Assembly (NCBI RefSeq): GCF_030676415.1
Contig: NZ_JAUUTW010000025.1
Span: forward strand, 19,852 to 83,851
Direction: 5' to 3'
Source of the DNA: Peribacillus frigoritolerans
GTDB lineage: Bacteria; Bacillota; Bacilli; Bacillales; DSM-1321
Length of the DNA: 64,000 nt
Position 1 is the stretch's first letter; each line of letters opens with the position of its first letter. The translations under genes were made by a program, and so were the position numbers. Positions 25,072-33,708 of this stretch are shown here, piece after piece. The notes beneath the pieces are model-generated. The model was given only the letters and a program-made list of their open reading frames with translations, was not told the DNA's origin and searched no databases.

Positions 25072-25413
25072 TTGGAAATTAATAAGGAAGTCTTAAAAGG
25101 TCATATAGACACTCTCATCCTTTCTCTTTTACATAGGAGGGATATGTACGGCTATGAATTAGCCAAAATTGTTCGAGAAAAGAGTGATAACCAATTTGAA
25201 TTAAAAGAAGGTACGCTTTATCTGTCTTTAAAGAGGTTAGAAAAGAATGAATGGATTTCTTCTTACTGGGGTGATGAGCAAGGACCAGGAGGAAGAAGAA
25301 AATATTACAAACTTACATCAATGGGTGAAGAAGGATTTAAACAAAAGCGCCTGGAATGGGAATTTGTAAGAGATGTGATTGATTCTTTTTTAGATGGGGG
25401 GAGAAAAAAATGA
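25072..25413 (+). CDS. PadR family transcriptional regulator
   Basis: A 113-residue winged-helix repressor. The family pattern is very clear: MEINKEVLKGHIDTLILSLL, DMYGYELAKIVREKS, LKEGTLYLSLKRLEKNEWIS, GGRRKYYKLTSMGEEG. TTG 25072 is chosen since AGAGGTGG lies 6-7 bp upstream and the family starts MEINKE; a GTG at 25063 is also in frame. It is coupled to the next gene by an ATGA overlap, so it likely regulates the membrane protein with which it is cotranscribed. Confidence 0.9.
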   Translation: MEINKEVLKGHIDTLILSLLHRRDMYGYELAKIVREKSDNQFELKEGTLYLSLKRLEKNEWISSYWGDEQGPGGRRKYYKLTSMGEEGFKQKRLEWEFVRDVIDSFLDGGRKK

Positions 25414-26255
25414 ATCAACTTGAAGAATACGTTCATTCGGTTTACCGAAATGTTGATGGAGATAAAGAAGAAATCGAAGAATTAAAACAAGAAATGCGCT
25501 CACATTTACTAGAAGCTGTTTATGAGTTAAAAGAAAATGGAGTGTCGGAAGAAGAAGCAAATAGAATTGCCATTGAAAACTTCGGAGATAAAAAACACCT
25601 TATAAAAGGATTATCGGAATTTTTTAATGTTCAAAAGCGATTTACGCGGTATATCTTATTATTTTCTCTTGTTTCACTTGTGCTAGGAGCTACCTTTTTT
25701 GTAAACACCTTTTCAAAAATAAACGATTTTCAAGAGGAAAGAAACATCATCATGAACAATGTGTTAACCATCATAGGTGATGATAGTGTGATTACAAATT
25801 CCGAAAAAGAGGGTCTCCATACTATTTTCGACGAACATGGCGACCATTTAAATTATTTGGCAGTCTTTAATGTGAAAGAGCAAGCTCAAGTACAAGAATG
25901 GTTAAAAGAATATGATATAAAAACAAAACCTTCTAACACCTACCCCCTTGAATATCAGCATGCAACATTTATGATTGGACATCAGGGTGAGAATTTGAAT
26001 AATAAAGAAGAAATCGTTAGCAGTAATTATGACTTAGGAACAGTAGCGAGTGCAAATGATAGTTGGATTGTTCAATATGAATATAAGGATACCTACCATA
26101 ATGTTATTGAAGCAAATAATTCAATGGTATTAGGAGATTACATGGATATTTTTCATCTACCGATTTTGTTCTTTGTAGTGTTTGGAGTTCTAATTATTGT
26201 TTGGCGATTCTTAAAAAAATATCATAAAAGATATTTTAAAGGACTTATAAACTGA
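25410..26255 (+). CDS. HAAS/permease-prefix-domain membrane protein
   Basis: A 281-residue membrane protein. The cytosolic N-terminal part (residues 1-75) is the HAAS or permease prefix domain common next to PadR genes: LEEYVHSVYRNVDGDKEEIE, LKQEMRSHLLEAVYELKENG, EEEANRIAIENFGD. A transmembrane helix (YILLFSLVSLVLGATFFV), an extracellular domain of about 150 residues and a second helix near the C-terminus follow. Likely sensor/effector of a PadR-HAAS pair; ligand unknown. Confidence 0.82.
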   Translation: MNQLEEYVHSVYRNVDGDKEEIEELKQEMRSHLLEAVYELKENGVSEEEANRIAIENFGDKKHLIKGLSEFFNVQKRFTRYILLFSLVSLVLGATFFVNTFSKINDFQEERNIIMNNVLTIIGDDSVITNSEKEGLHTIFDEHGDHLNYLAVFNVKEQAQVQEWLKEYDIKTKPSNTYPLEYQHATFMIGHQGENLNNKEEIVSSNYDLGTVASANDSWIVQYEYKDTYHNVIEANNSMVLGDYMDIFHLPILFFVVFGVLIIVWRFLKKYHKRYFKGLIN

Positions 26256-26265
26256 ATTTCTTAAA

Positions 26266-26349
26266 TGGACTAACGGGTGCTTTACCTCATTATTAGGAGC
26301 TGATCAGAAGCTCCTTTTCTTATACAACTTAGGGGCAGGATAGTTGAAG
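26266..26349 (+). repeat. Terminator-carrying palindromic repeat, copy L (near complete)
   Basis: Left end GGACTAACGGGTGC, hairpin AGGAGCTGATCAGAAGCTCC, tail TTTTCTTATACAACTTAG, then GGGCAGGATAGTTGAAG. It starts 11 bp after the HAAS gene stop. Confidence 0.9.
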
Positions 26350-26479
26350 AGATCTCAACAATTGGGCCATTTTCTTGAATAAGAGAAGGGATTTTTTGTA
26401 AGTAAGTCGAAGTTAATCAGAAGATGTTATTTAGTTTAGCATCGGGACGTACTACTCAACATAAAGGAGGAAATCGATT

Positions 26480-26896
26480 ATGAGCGACACACAGACATTA
26501 CGAGGACTCACTACAGTCAGTTTTTGGACGGATGATCTACCAGCGGCAAAGAAGTGGTACGCCGAGCTATTGGGCATCGAACCATACTTCGAACGTCCAG
26601 GATATGTCGAGTTTCGCCTCGGCGACTACCAGCACGAGCTGGGTCTGATCGATAGCCTCTACGCGCCCGATGGTTCAGCGACTGGCCCGGCCGGTGCTGT
26701 AGTGTACTGGCACGTCGACGATGTAACAGCAACTTTCCAGAAGCTGCTGTCCATGGGTGCGAAAGAGTACGAGGCACCCACAGAGCGCGGCGAAGGATTC
26801 ATCACTGCTTCTGTGGTCGATCCCTTTGGGAACATCCTAGGCATTATGTACAATCAGCACTATTTGGAGGTTCTGGGTTCGACCAGAAAAGCGTGA
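26480..26896 (+). CDS. VOC (glyoxalase/bleomycin-resistance-like) protein of foreign base composition
   Basis: A 138-residue VOC-fold protein: TTVSFWTDDLPAAKKWYAEL at the start, FRLGDYQHELGL, VVYWHVDDVTATFQKLLSMG and SVVDPFGNILGIMYN at the end. The codon use is strikingly G+C-rich (GCC, CTC, GGC, CGC) compared with the A+T-rich genes on both sides, so it was probably acquired recently from a high-G+C donor. AAAGGAGG precedes ATG 26480. Ligand unknown. Confidence 0.85.
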   Translation: MSDTQTLRGLTTVSFWTDDLPAAKKWYAELLGIEPYFERPGYVEFRLGDYQHELGLIDSLYAPDGSATGPAGAVVYWHVDDVTATFQKLLSMGAKEYEAPTERGEGFITASVVDPFGNILGIMYNQHYLEVLGSTRKA

Positions 26897-27141
26897 CGCT
26901 CGCCGTCGGCATTCACACAGTTCACCGAGGTTTGGCAAACTGCACTTTGAGGCGTAGCAATTATCTGTGCAGTGGCAGCTGTCTTGAATAATGTTATGTT
27001 TACCCCAACTGTTCGATATTGAACTACTATTCAGGAGACAAAAAGTACTAGAAAAGTGAAAAGGTGAAAAGGGGGCTTCACGAGGTAACATTAGTAAAGG
27101 ACTATTCCAGAATAGGGCGCGAAGTTTCGCTTTTCTTATAG

Positions 27142-27353
27142 TACTACCATCAAAATAGGTTTATTTAAAAGTGAAAAATGACACTTAAGAAGACCCTGCT
27201 CAATCGTTTTTAAAAAAAGAGCAGGGCGTTAATTAATTAGTCTATGGATTAGGGTTGACTGGATTAAGGTCAGTATGGGTATTGACACTTCCTGACCATT
27301 TTCATTCTTTGTGGTGAATCGCCGATTTTTGCGATTCATGGATGGCTAACGGG
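27142..27353 (+). repeat. ~210-bp direct repeat, left copy
   Basis: From ACTACCATCAAAATAGG to CATGGATGGCTAACGGG. It contains hairpin arms CCCTGCTC / GAGCAGGG and GAATCGC / GCGATTC. A nearly identical copy lies at 28350-28562 in the same orientation. Both are bounded by CTA, as if inserted with a 3-bp duplication inside the AACTAACGGG motif of the palindromic repeat. Confidence 0.9.
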
Positions 27354-27405
27354 TGCGTTAGCTGAAGATCGGTGCTGTCTTTAAGGCAGCTTTTTCTTAT
27401 GGGGG
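27343..27405 (+). repeat. Terminator-carrying palindromic repeat, copy M
   Basis: GGCTAACGGGTGCGTTAGCT, then hairpin GTGCTGTCTTTAAGGCAGC with TTTTTCTTATGG. The right end is replaced by GGGGTACCGCC, a sequence that recurs at 28278. Confidence 0.85.
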
Positions 27406-27527
27406 TACCGCCAAAAAGGTCGGGCAAATACTGCCCGACCTTTCAACTATCTCCCACGACGTAGTTAATGGGATATTTATAATACGAAACTATAAATATC
27501 ATTCCTCAATATGTATGCAGATTGGTT

Positions 27528-28172
27528 TTACTTTGCAAATAAGTGGTTGCCTATTCTAATGACTGTTTCCCTTGTGAAAATCCATTCATCTGTTGCCGAG
27601 AACGGATTATAATAATAAACAGAACCATGAGTAGGATCCCAACCTTGTAATGCATCCATAACAGCTCGATAAGAATGGCTATTTGGGGTCAAATAATATT
27701 GCCCATCATGTACAGCTGTAAAAGCATTTGTCTGGAAAATAACATCGTAAGTATTTTTAGGAAAACCTGGCGTTGACATTCGGTTCAAAATTACTGCAGC
27801 GACAGCTACTTTTCCTTCATAAGTTTCTCCTCGAGCTTCTCCATGAACAACCCTGGCCATCATTTCAATACTATTTAATTTTTGTTGTGTTTGGAATCCA
27901 AAAACTCCATCCGGTAATATTCCAGAATCTAGTTGAAGTTGTTTCACTGCATGATCAGTAATTGAACCATAATACCCTGTTGGTTGCGTGTTAAAGTAAC
28001 CCATTTTCTTTAAATTTTCTTGTAAGTCATAAACTGCTTGTCCTTGACTTCCATTGTGTAAAATTTCTTGAGCAAAGATTGAATTGGGTATAAAAAACAT
28101 GAAACAAATAAAAACAACAAACGACATTTTTTTTACATTTAACATCAAACGATCCCACATCCTTCGATTCAT
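27528..28172 (-). CDS. Spore-cortex-lytic/cell wall hydrolase of SleB type
   Basis: Exported lytic enzyme of 214 residues. A signal peptide lies near the N-terminus (VVFICFMFFIPNSIFAQ), then a peptidoglycan-binding domain (GSQGQAVYDLQENLKKMGYF, GSITDHAVKQLQLDSGILPD), then the Hydrolase_2 domain with the catalytic Glu in MARVVHGEARGETYEGKVAV and ends with YYYNP and GNHLF. Family members cleave spore cortex or vegetative peptidoglycan. The start may be internal (ATG at about residue 10). It is on the minus strand and sits exactly between the two ~210-bp direct repeats. Confidence 0.85.
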   Translation of the reverse strand: MNRRMWDRLMLNVKKMSFVVFICFMFFIPNSIFAQEILHNGSQGQAVYDLQENLKKMGYFNTQPTGYYGSITDHAVKQLQLDSGILPDGVFGFQTQQKLNSIEMMARVVHGEARGETYEGKVAVAAVILNRMSTPGFPKNTYDVIFQTNAFTAVHDGQYYLTPNSHSYRAVMDALQGWDPTHGSVYYYNPFSATDEWIFTRETVIRIGNHLFAK

Positions 28173-28349
28173 TTTCCTACTATTCTACTTTATCATACAA
28201 GGAAAATAGATTTATCTTACATTATTCCTATTTTAAACCAAAAATTGAGGAAATTTTCAGATAAATTCTGCTTTATTGGGGTACCGCCTATCTGTTTTGG
28301 GGTATAAAGAAATTTTAACTTGATGGAATGCGACAAGACCCCTTATGGA

Positions 28350-28562
28350 ACTACCATGAAAATTAGATACTTTAAAAATGAAAAATGACAATACTTAAGA
28401 AGACCCTTCTCAATCGTTTTAAAAAAAGAGGAGAGCGTTAATTAATTAGTTTATGGATTAGGGTTGACTGGATTAAGGTCAGTATCAGTATTGACACTTC
28501 CTAACCATTTTCATTCTTTGTGGTGAATCGCCGATTTTTGCGATTCATGGATGGCTAACGGG
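28350..28562 (+). repeat. ~210-bp direct repeat, right copy
   Basis: Near-identical to 27142-27353, with the same order of internal hairpins, differing by scattered substitutions and small indels. It is flanked by CTTATGGAACTA on the left and CTAACGGGACAG on the right, which reads as a palindromic repeat interrupted at CTA. Confidence 0.9.
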
Positions 28563-28580
28563 ACAGTTTAGTTGAACAAG
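28553..28580 (+). repeat. Palindromic repeat, right-half copy O
   Basis: GCTAACGGGACAGTTTAGTT then GAAC: the right half of the repeat without the terminator hairpin, joined to the ~210-bp repeat. Confidence 0.7.
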
Positions 28581-28751
28581 AACAAAGGGGAAATCCCATG
28601 ATTCTAAGCGTTGTTAAGTGGATTCCTTCGTAACACTCATGTGATTAGACGGTAGTTTTGCTGACAAATGGTAGTTTGTTATAGGATAAGGGTGATATAT
28701 TTGATGCAAAATATTAGGGGCAAAACTCCAAAAAGAAGGAAGTGCTAAACG

Positions 28752-29459
28752 ATGAATTTAGAAATGGTTATGCAGGAGCTTGAAGCCCTTGGCAAGGAAA
28801 GAACTAAAAAAATGTACATATCCAATGGTGCGCATGAGCCGCTTTTTGGCGTGGCTACAGGCGCTATGAAACCAATTGCAAAGAAAATAAAAATAAGTCA
28901 CCGTTTAGCTGAAGAGCTTTATTCCACGGGGAACTACGATGCAATGTACTTTGCAGGCATTATCGCAGACCCAAAAACCATGACTGAGTCGGATTTTGAT
29001 CGTTGGATGGATGCTGCGTATTTTTATATGCTGTCCGATTTTGTAGTGGCTGTAACTTTATCAGAGTCAGATATTGCACAAGAAGTTGCTGATAAATGGA
29101 TCACAAGCGGTGAAGAGCTGAGAATGTCAGCGGGCTGGAGTTGCTACTGCTGGCTTTTAGGGAATCGGCTAGACGTTGAATTTTCAGAAAGCAAGATTTT
29201 CAATATGCTTGAAATTGTGAAAAATACGATTCACGATTCACCAGAACGAACGAAATCCGCTATGAATAATTTTCTATACACGGTGGGGATTTCATATGTG
29301 CCACTCCATGAAAAGGCAGTCGAGACCGCAAAGGCACTAGGAACAGTAGAAGTCAAACGGGACAAGAAAAAAAGCAGTTTTCTAAATGCTTACGAAAGTA
29401 TTCAAAAAGAAGTCGATAAAGGTAAGCTTGGTTTTAAACGCAAACATGTAAGATGTTAA
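28752..29459 (+). CDS. DNA alkylation repair protein (AlkD/AlkC-like HEAT-repeat glycosylase family)
   Basis: A 235-residue all-alpha protein of the DNA alkylation repair family. Recognisable parts are ERTKKMYISNGAHEPLFGVA near the start, LYSTGNYDAMYFAGIIADPK, WSCYCWLLGNR and a basic C-terminus (VEVKRDKKKSSFLNAYESIQ). AlkD-type enzymes remove bulky or N3/N7-alkylated bases without base flipping; whether this branch is a glycosylase or only binds damage is not certain. AAGAAGGAAG precedes ATG 28752. Confidence 0.82.
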   Translation: MNLEMVMQELEALGKERTKKMYISNGAHEPLFGVATGAMKPIAKKIKISHRLAEELYSTGNYDAMYFAGIIADPKTMTESDFDRWMDAAYFYMLSDFVVAVTLSESDIAQEVADKWITSGEELRMSAGWSCYCWLLGNRLDVEFSESKIFNMLEIVKNTIHDSPERTKSAMNNFLYTVGISYVPLHEKAVETAKALGTVEVKRDKKKSSFLNAYESIQKEVDKGKLGFKRKHVRC

Positions 29460-30067
29460 AAAAATTATCCTCGCAAAATTGAAGTGTAATCTATGGATGA
29501 TTATAAAGATACTGTACTTGAGCAATTATGTATCAATTATCGTGAAAAAGTTAAAAATTTTAAAGCCAGTATCTCGTATAGAAATACAAGGCAGTTTTAC
29601 CTAGTGTGTAAAAAAAGGAATTTTGAAATTTGAAATGTTATTCATTCCTTTTAGTTTTGAGTGGAGTAAATTTTATCGTTCATAAGTGTTAAATACCACA
29701 AATGTACACTGCTAATCGCAGGGAAATAAATGTGTAAAGCACTTTTATTTAGATATTGATTATGGTGTTGAATATAAAGAATTTAGATATTGTTGGTTCA
29801 GTTTCTTTCTTAGCGAATAAAATTTCCGAAATGGGCGGTATAGCATTGTATCTACCGTTCGTAAAAGTACACCTTTATAAACATTCTATAATTACCATTG
29901 AAATGGAAGGCTTTTAACTAGTATCTATTTAATACGTGCCCCTATTATTGTTTTCATTTTGGATGGAGGCTATTTTTTTCCCTAGAGAGGTAGAGTGAGA
30001 AACACTATAAAAATGCAATTTCTAATAACTTAAAAGATAAATATAAATGAATAATTCAACCAAGGGA
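29460..30067. other. 600-bp region without a clear gene
   Basis: A+T-rich and apparently decayed. Two short frames exist without ribosome sites: ATG 29492 (MDDYKDTVLEQLCINYREKV, 46 residues) and a GTG frame near 29765 (NIKNLDIVGSVSFLANKISE). Neither matches a family I know. No repeat copy is obvious. Confidence 0.35.
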
Positions 30068-30119
30068 TGATTAAAAAAAATAAAAGCATACGTTGGTGAT
30101 TTATACCAGCGTATGCTTT
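30068..30119 (-). terminator. Rho-independent terminator of the asparaginase gene
   Basis: Stem AAAGCATACGTTGGT / ACCAGCGTATGCTTT with one wobble or mismatch, followed on the minus strand by a long T-rich run (30068-30082 read in reverse). Confidence 0.88.
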
Positions 30120-30166
30120 AAATTTCATTCCTTTTAGTTAATCAAGGAATTCTTATTTTTTAATTA

Positions 30167-31288
30167 TTAATATTCGTTAAAAAATTGCTGAATTTCCTTT
30201 GGATCATCTGTTTTTGTTAATGCAAGCATCGTCAAAATTCGTGCTTTTTGAGGATTAAGTGAGTCCGCTGTAACAAAATTATTTTCATCGTCAATCTTTT
30301 CTCTCGTAACAATACCATTTCCTACACGGCTAGAGCGAGTAATAATCACGCCTTTTTTGACAGCGTCTTTAGCACCCTCAAAAGCAGTATCAGAAGTTAA
30401 ACCGTTTCCTTCACCTGCTATTATGATCCCTTTAGCTCCTGCTTTCACAGATGCATCGTAAAAATATCTACTATCATTTTGATAGCTATAAATAATGTCC
30501 ACTTGAGGAAGTTTATCTAGTTTTGATACATCAAACACCGATTTGGTTGTATGTTTACGAGTGGGTTCATTGTAGAAAAATATTTTATTACCTGCGATTG
30601 CTCCTAAATAGCCTTGTTCCTCAGATTGGAATGTATCTGTCATGGTTGTATTGGTTTTAGTTATGTAACGTGCAGAACCTATCCGGTCATTTAATGAGAT
30701 TAAAACACCTTTGTTTTTAGCATCTTTACTAGCAGCAATTTTTACAGCATTATATAAGTTTAAAGGTCCATCTGCACTTATAGCTGTAGCCGGTCTCATT
30801 GATCCAACAATCACGACAGGTTTGTTGCTTTTTACGACCAGATTCAGAAAGTAAGCAGTTTCTTCTAAGGTATCTGTTCCATGCGTTACGACAATTCCAT
30901 CAACGTCTTTAGATTTTAATAACTCATTAATTCGTTTCGCCAACTTTAATAAAGTTTTATTATCCATATTGTTACTGCTAATATTGGCGAATTGTTCACC
31001 ACTCACATTTGCTGCTTGTTTTAATTCGGGAACTGCTTTAATTAGTGTTTCAACACCAATTGTACCTGGTTGATAACCAGTTGTGTCAGTATTGGATGTA
31101 GCAGAACCTGCAATCGTTCCGCCAGTAGCTATGATTTTCACATTGTTTAACTTGGGATTTGTTGATGTTGCTTCTACTTTCTCTTCTTTTAGATTACTAT
31201 TTGCTGAGCTATGGATAGCAGTGATAGATCCAGAAAATAATAGTGTAACCAATAGAAACGTGATTCCTAGATATTTTTTTATGTTCAT
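30167..31288 (-). CDS. ansZ: Type II (secreted) L-asparaginase
   Basis: Hydrolyses extracellular asparagine to aspartate and ammonia. A signal peptide lies at residues 1-30 (YLGITFLLVTLLFSGS). The two catalytic threonine motifs are IIATGGTIAGSA and IVVTHGTDTLEETAYF; the second triad region RIGSARYITKTNTTMTDTFQ follows. The 373-residue length matches B. subtilis AnsZ. In B. subtilis it is controlled by TnrA; I found no convincing TnrA box here. It interrupts the plus-strand array. Confidence 0.92.
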   Translation of the reverse strand: MNIKKYLGITFLLVTLLFSGSITAIHSSANSNLKEEKVEATSTNPKLNNVKIIATGGTIAGSATSNTDTTGYQPGTIGVETLIKAVPELKQAANVSGEQFANISSNNMDNKTLLKLAKRINELLKSKDVDGIVVTHGTDTLEETAYFLNLVVKSNKPVVIVGSMRPATAISADGPLNLYNAVKIAASKDAKNKGVLISLNDRIGSARYITKTNTTMTDTFQSEEQGYLGAIAGNKIFFYNEPTRKHTTKSVFDVSKLDKLPQVDIIYSYQNDSRYFYDASVKAGAKGIIIAGEGNGLTSDTAFEGAKDAVKKGVIITRSSRVGNGIVTREKIDDENNFVTADSLNPQKARILTMLALTKTDDPKEIQQFFNEY

Positions 31289-31760
31289 GTCTAGTTAGCT
31301 CCTTCTTTATTAAATTATGTACTTTATTAAATTATGTGCGACATATGAAAATACTATCACATCTAGATATTACTTACAATAAACCCAAAATCATGTTAGA
31401 GTATCTTGCATGATTTTTGTTGGTGTTGGAAAAAACCCATAGAAATATAGTATCTTAGCTCTCTTGTAGAATCGCTATGCAGTAGAACCATATTTTCAAA
31501 TAGATAATTTATTGCGTGTTAACAAAAAATTTAATTAATATAATCTAGATATGTTAGACTATTTGCCATTTTGAAGAAATCTTGGTCTTGCTTCAATATT
31601 CCTGGGAAGTATTACATTGAATAAATTTGGAGAGAGAGGAGTGTGAAGTGAGTTTAAGTGTCTTATGCAACTAAAGGGGCAGTTCAGTTATAGAAAGTAA
31701 TATCTGTAAGTTGATTTTAGTCTAGGAACACTTGATAATGTTGTGGTATAAATTAGTTTA
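31289..31760. other. Intergenic region between ansZ and cat
   Basis: A divergent, A+T-rich stretch that should hold the ansZ promoter on the left and the cat promoter on the right. The only structured item seen is a right-half copy of the palindromic repeat near 31662. Confidence 0.4.
31662..31698 (+). repeat. Palindromic repeat, right-half copy P
   Basis: CTTATGCAACTAAAGGGGCA then GTTCAGTTATAG. No hairpin core is left. It precedes the cat transcription unit. Confidence 0.7.
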
Positions 31761-31776
31761 CAAAAGGATGACTGTC

Positions 31777-31806
31777 ATGAAAAAAGCAGCGGAAATAGCC
31801 TCCTAA
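31777..31806 (+). CDS. Leader peptide of the cat attenuator
   Basis: Encodes MKKAAEIAS with stop at 31804-31806; AAAAGG lies 9 bp before the ATG. The length and MKK- start resemble leaders of inducible cat genes of Gram-positive bacteria (for example MKKSEDYSS). Its last codons form the left arm of the hairpin that masks the cat ribosome site, so drug-stalled ribosomes on it would open the hairpin. Confidence 0.82.
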   Translation: MKKAAEIAS

Positions 31807-31830
31807 ATCATATAAAACTTATTAGGAGGC
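31798..31830 (+). promoter_or_regulatory. Translational attenuator hairpin of cat
   Basis: A perfect 9-bp stem GCCTCCTAA (31798-31806) and TTAGGAGGC (31822-31830). The right arm contains the TAGGAGG Shine-Dalgarno site for the acetyltransferase gene at 31838. This is the classical chloramphenicol-inducible translation attenuation layout. Confidence 0.9.
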
Positions 31831-31837
31831 GTTATAT

Positions 31838-32485
31838 ATGAAATTCAATATAATTGATCGTGAAAATTGGTATCGAAAAGAGTACTTTGAACACTATTTA
31901 CAACAACAAACAACATTCAGTATAACGAATGAAATTAATATTACTGTTCTTATGAAGAACTTAAAGAAGAAGAATGATAAGTTATATCCTGCGTTTATTT
32001 TTATGGTTACAAAAATAGTTAATTCCCATCGAGAATTTAGAACCAGTTTTAACCCAGAAGGGAAATTAGGTTATTGGTCAGAAATTTTGCCTTCTTATAC
32101 AGTTTTTGATAAGAAGACACACACATTTTCTAGCATCTGGTCACCAAATGTAAGTAGGTTTTCTGAATTTCATTCTCAGTATGAAAAAGATGTAGAAGAA
32201 TACAATGGTACGGGTAGTTTATTTCCAAAGACTCCTATACCAGATAATAATATTCCGATATCTATGATCCCTTGGAGTTCTTTTACAGCATTTAATTTAA
32301 ATATTAATAATGGTGGAGATTTTCTCTTACCCATTATAACTGGGGGTAAATCTTCACAAATAAAAGATGAATGTTTCTTACCTGTTTCGTTACAAATTCA
32401 TCATGCTGTTTGTGATGGTTATCATGCAAGTGTTTTTATGAATGACTTACAAAGGTTTGCTGATGAAAGTGCAGACTGGCTCTAG
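31838..32485 (+). CDS. cat: Chloramphenicol O-acetyltransferase, type A
   Basis: Trimeric enzyme that inactivates chloramphenicol with acetyl-CoA. The catalytic motif QIHHAVCDGYHASVFMNDLQ is near residue 188; the N-terminus FNIIDRENWYRKEYFEHYLQ and FNPEGKLGYWSEILPSYTVF are typical of type A enzymes. The 215-residue length is normal. Control is by the leader peptide and hairpin just upstream. It sits within the repeat-separated accessory array, which fits acquired or exchangeable cargo, although chromosomal cat genes are common in Bacillus. Confidence 0.93.
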   Translation: MKFNIIDRENWYRKEYFEHYLQQQTTFSITNEINITVLMKNLKKKNDKLYPAFIFMVTKIVNSHREFRTSFNPEGKLGYWSEILPSYTVFDKKTHTFSSIWSPNVSRFSEFHSQYEKDVEEYNGTGSLFPKTPIPDNNIPISMIPWSSFTAFNLNINNGGDFLLPIITGGKSSQIKDECFLPVSLQIHHAVCDGYHASVFMNDLQRFADESADWL

Positions 32486-32532
32486 TTGTTCATTGGGGAA
32501 ATATCTATTGGATTAAGTTCAACTATCAATGA

Positions 32533-32557
32533 AAAGGATATGGACGCCATATCCTTT
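32533..32557 (+). terminator. Hairpin after cat
   Basis: Stem AAAGGATATGG / CCATATCCTTT with a 3-nt loop; the following sequence is only weakly T-rich. Likely 3' end of the cat mRNA. Confidence 0.65.
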
Positions 32558-32682
32558 GAAATCGCTAATTATTTTTAGTTGGTGTGAGTTTATCGAACCT
32601 AAATATAAATTCGAAAGTCTTAAAAAAATATCATTTTGACAGGAACAGATTGAAATAAGGTACAAAGTAAATAGGGCTTTTA

Positions 32683-32740
32683 ACATGAGAGTTGCTCGGG
32701 CAGCTCTTTTTTTTATGGAGCTAACTGGGTAAATAGCGTC
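32683..32740 (+). repeat. Terminator-carrying palindromic repeat, copy Q
   Basis: Hairpin GAGAGTTGCTCGGGCAGCTC with T8, then ATGGAGCTAACTGGGTAAAT. It lies about 200 bp after cat and 75 bp before the PhzF gene. Confidence 0.85.
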
Positions 32741-32814
32741 TTTATTTTTAAAATTTTACATGCAATAATTTGTACATTCTTTAAAATAACTAAAAAGTAA
32801 ACGAGGGGAAGTTT

Positions 32815-33696
32815 ATGGAGAGGATTAATTATTCTATTGTTGATGTGTTTTCTAATGGAAAATATACAGGAAATCAACTCGCGGTTTTTAAAAACGCTGA
32901 AAGTATTTCAGATAATGAAATGCAACAAATTGCTAAAGAAATTAATTTTTCCGAAACTACCTTTATCTTGTCCGATTCAATAAATGATGGCGGCTATGAT
33001 GTTCGGATTTTTACACCTAATGAAGAAGTTCCTTTTGCTGGCCATCCGACTTTAGGAACTGCATATATCATTCAAAATGAAATATTAGAAGCACCATTGG
33101 ATAACATTATTTTGAACTATAAAGGCGGTCAGATAACTGTATCATTCAATAATCAAGAAGAGCTTCTATGGATGAAACAAAATGAACCAACTTTTGGCCG
33201 GATTTTAGATATAGATAAAATTTCTGAAGTTTTAAATATACATAAAGAAAACATAGATGATAGATTCCCCATTCAAGAAGTTTCGACTGGACTTCCAGTG
33301 CTTGTTGTCCCATTAAAATCATTGGAAGCAGTTAAAAAAGTAAAGATAAATAGAGAAAAATATTTTGAGTTAATTGAACATATGGATGCAAAAGCCATTA
33401 TGGTTTTTTCTCCAGAAACGTATGATTCGAAAAATGATTTGAATGTTCGGGACTTTGCGGACTATTATGGTATCCCCGAAGATGCAGCTACTGGCAGTTC
33501 TAATGGATGTTTAGCTGCTTTCTTAGTTAAATACCGGTATTTTGAAAAAAGTGAAATAGACATTCGCGTAGAACAAGGATGCGAAATCGAAAGACCCTCT
33601 TTATTGTTTTTAAAAGCAGGTGATGTTAACGGGGAAATCGACGTTCATGTAGGAGGTAAAGTAGTGAAAGTTGCTCAAGGTGAATGGTTTCTTTAA
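32815..33696 (+). CDS. PhzF family isomerase
   Basis: Diaminopimelate-epimerase-like fold, 293 residues. Motifs are DVFSNGKYTGNQLAVF at the start, the catalytic Glu region EINFSETTFIL, FTPNEEVPFAGHPTLGTAYI and GIPEDAATGSSNGCLAAFLV. These match the PhzF/YddE group, whose best known member isomerises a phenazine precursor; most Bacillus members have unknown substrates. GAGGGGAAG precedes ATG 32815. No other phenazine genes are nearby. Confidence 0.88.
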   Translation: MERINYSIVDVFSNGKYTGNQLAVFKNAESISDNEMQQIAKEINFSETTFILSDSINDGGYDVRIFTPNEEVPFAGHPTLGTAYIIQNEILEAPLDNIILNYKGGQITVSFNNQEELLWMKQNEPTFGRILDIDKISEVLNIHKENIDDRFPIQEVSTGLPVLVVPLKSLEAVKKVKINREKYFELIEHMDAKAIMVFSPETYDSKNDLNVRDFADYYGIPEDAATGSSNGCLAAFLVKYRYFEKSEIDIRVEQGCEIERPSLLFLKAGDVNGEIDVHVGGKVVKVAQGEWFL

Positions 33697-33708
33697 TAAC
33701 CTGACCTT

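Noticed and set aside
26517..26777. 86-residue minus-strand frame, Arg/His-rich
   Set aside because: Shadow of the G+C-rich VOC gene on the opposite strand.
31300..31400. TnrA box upstream of ansZ
   Set aside because: The best candidate keeps only one half-site of TGTNAN7TNACA.
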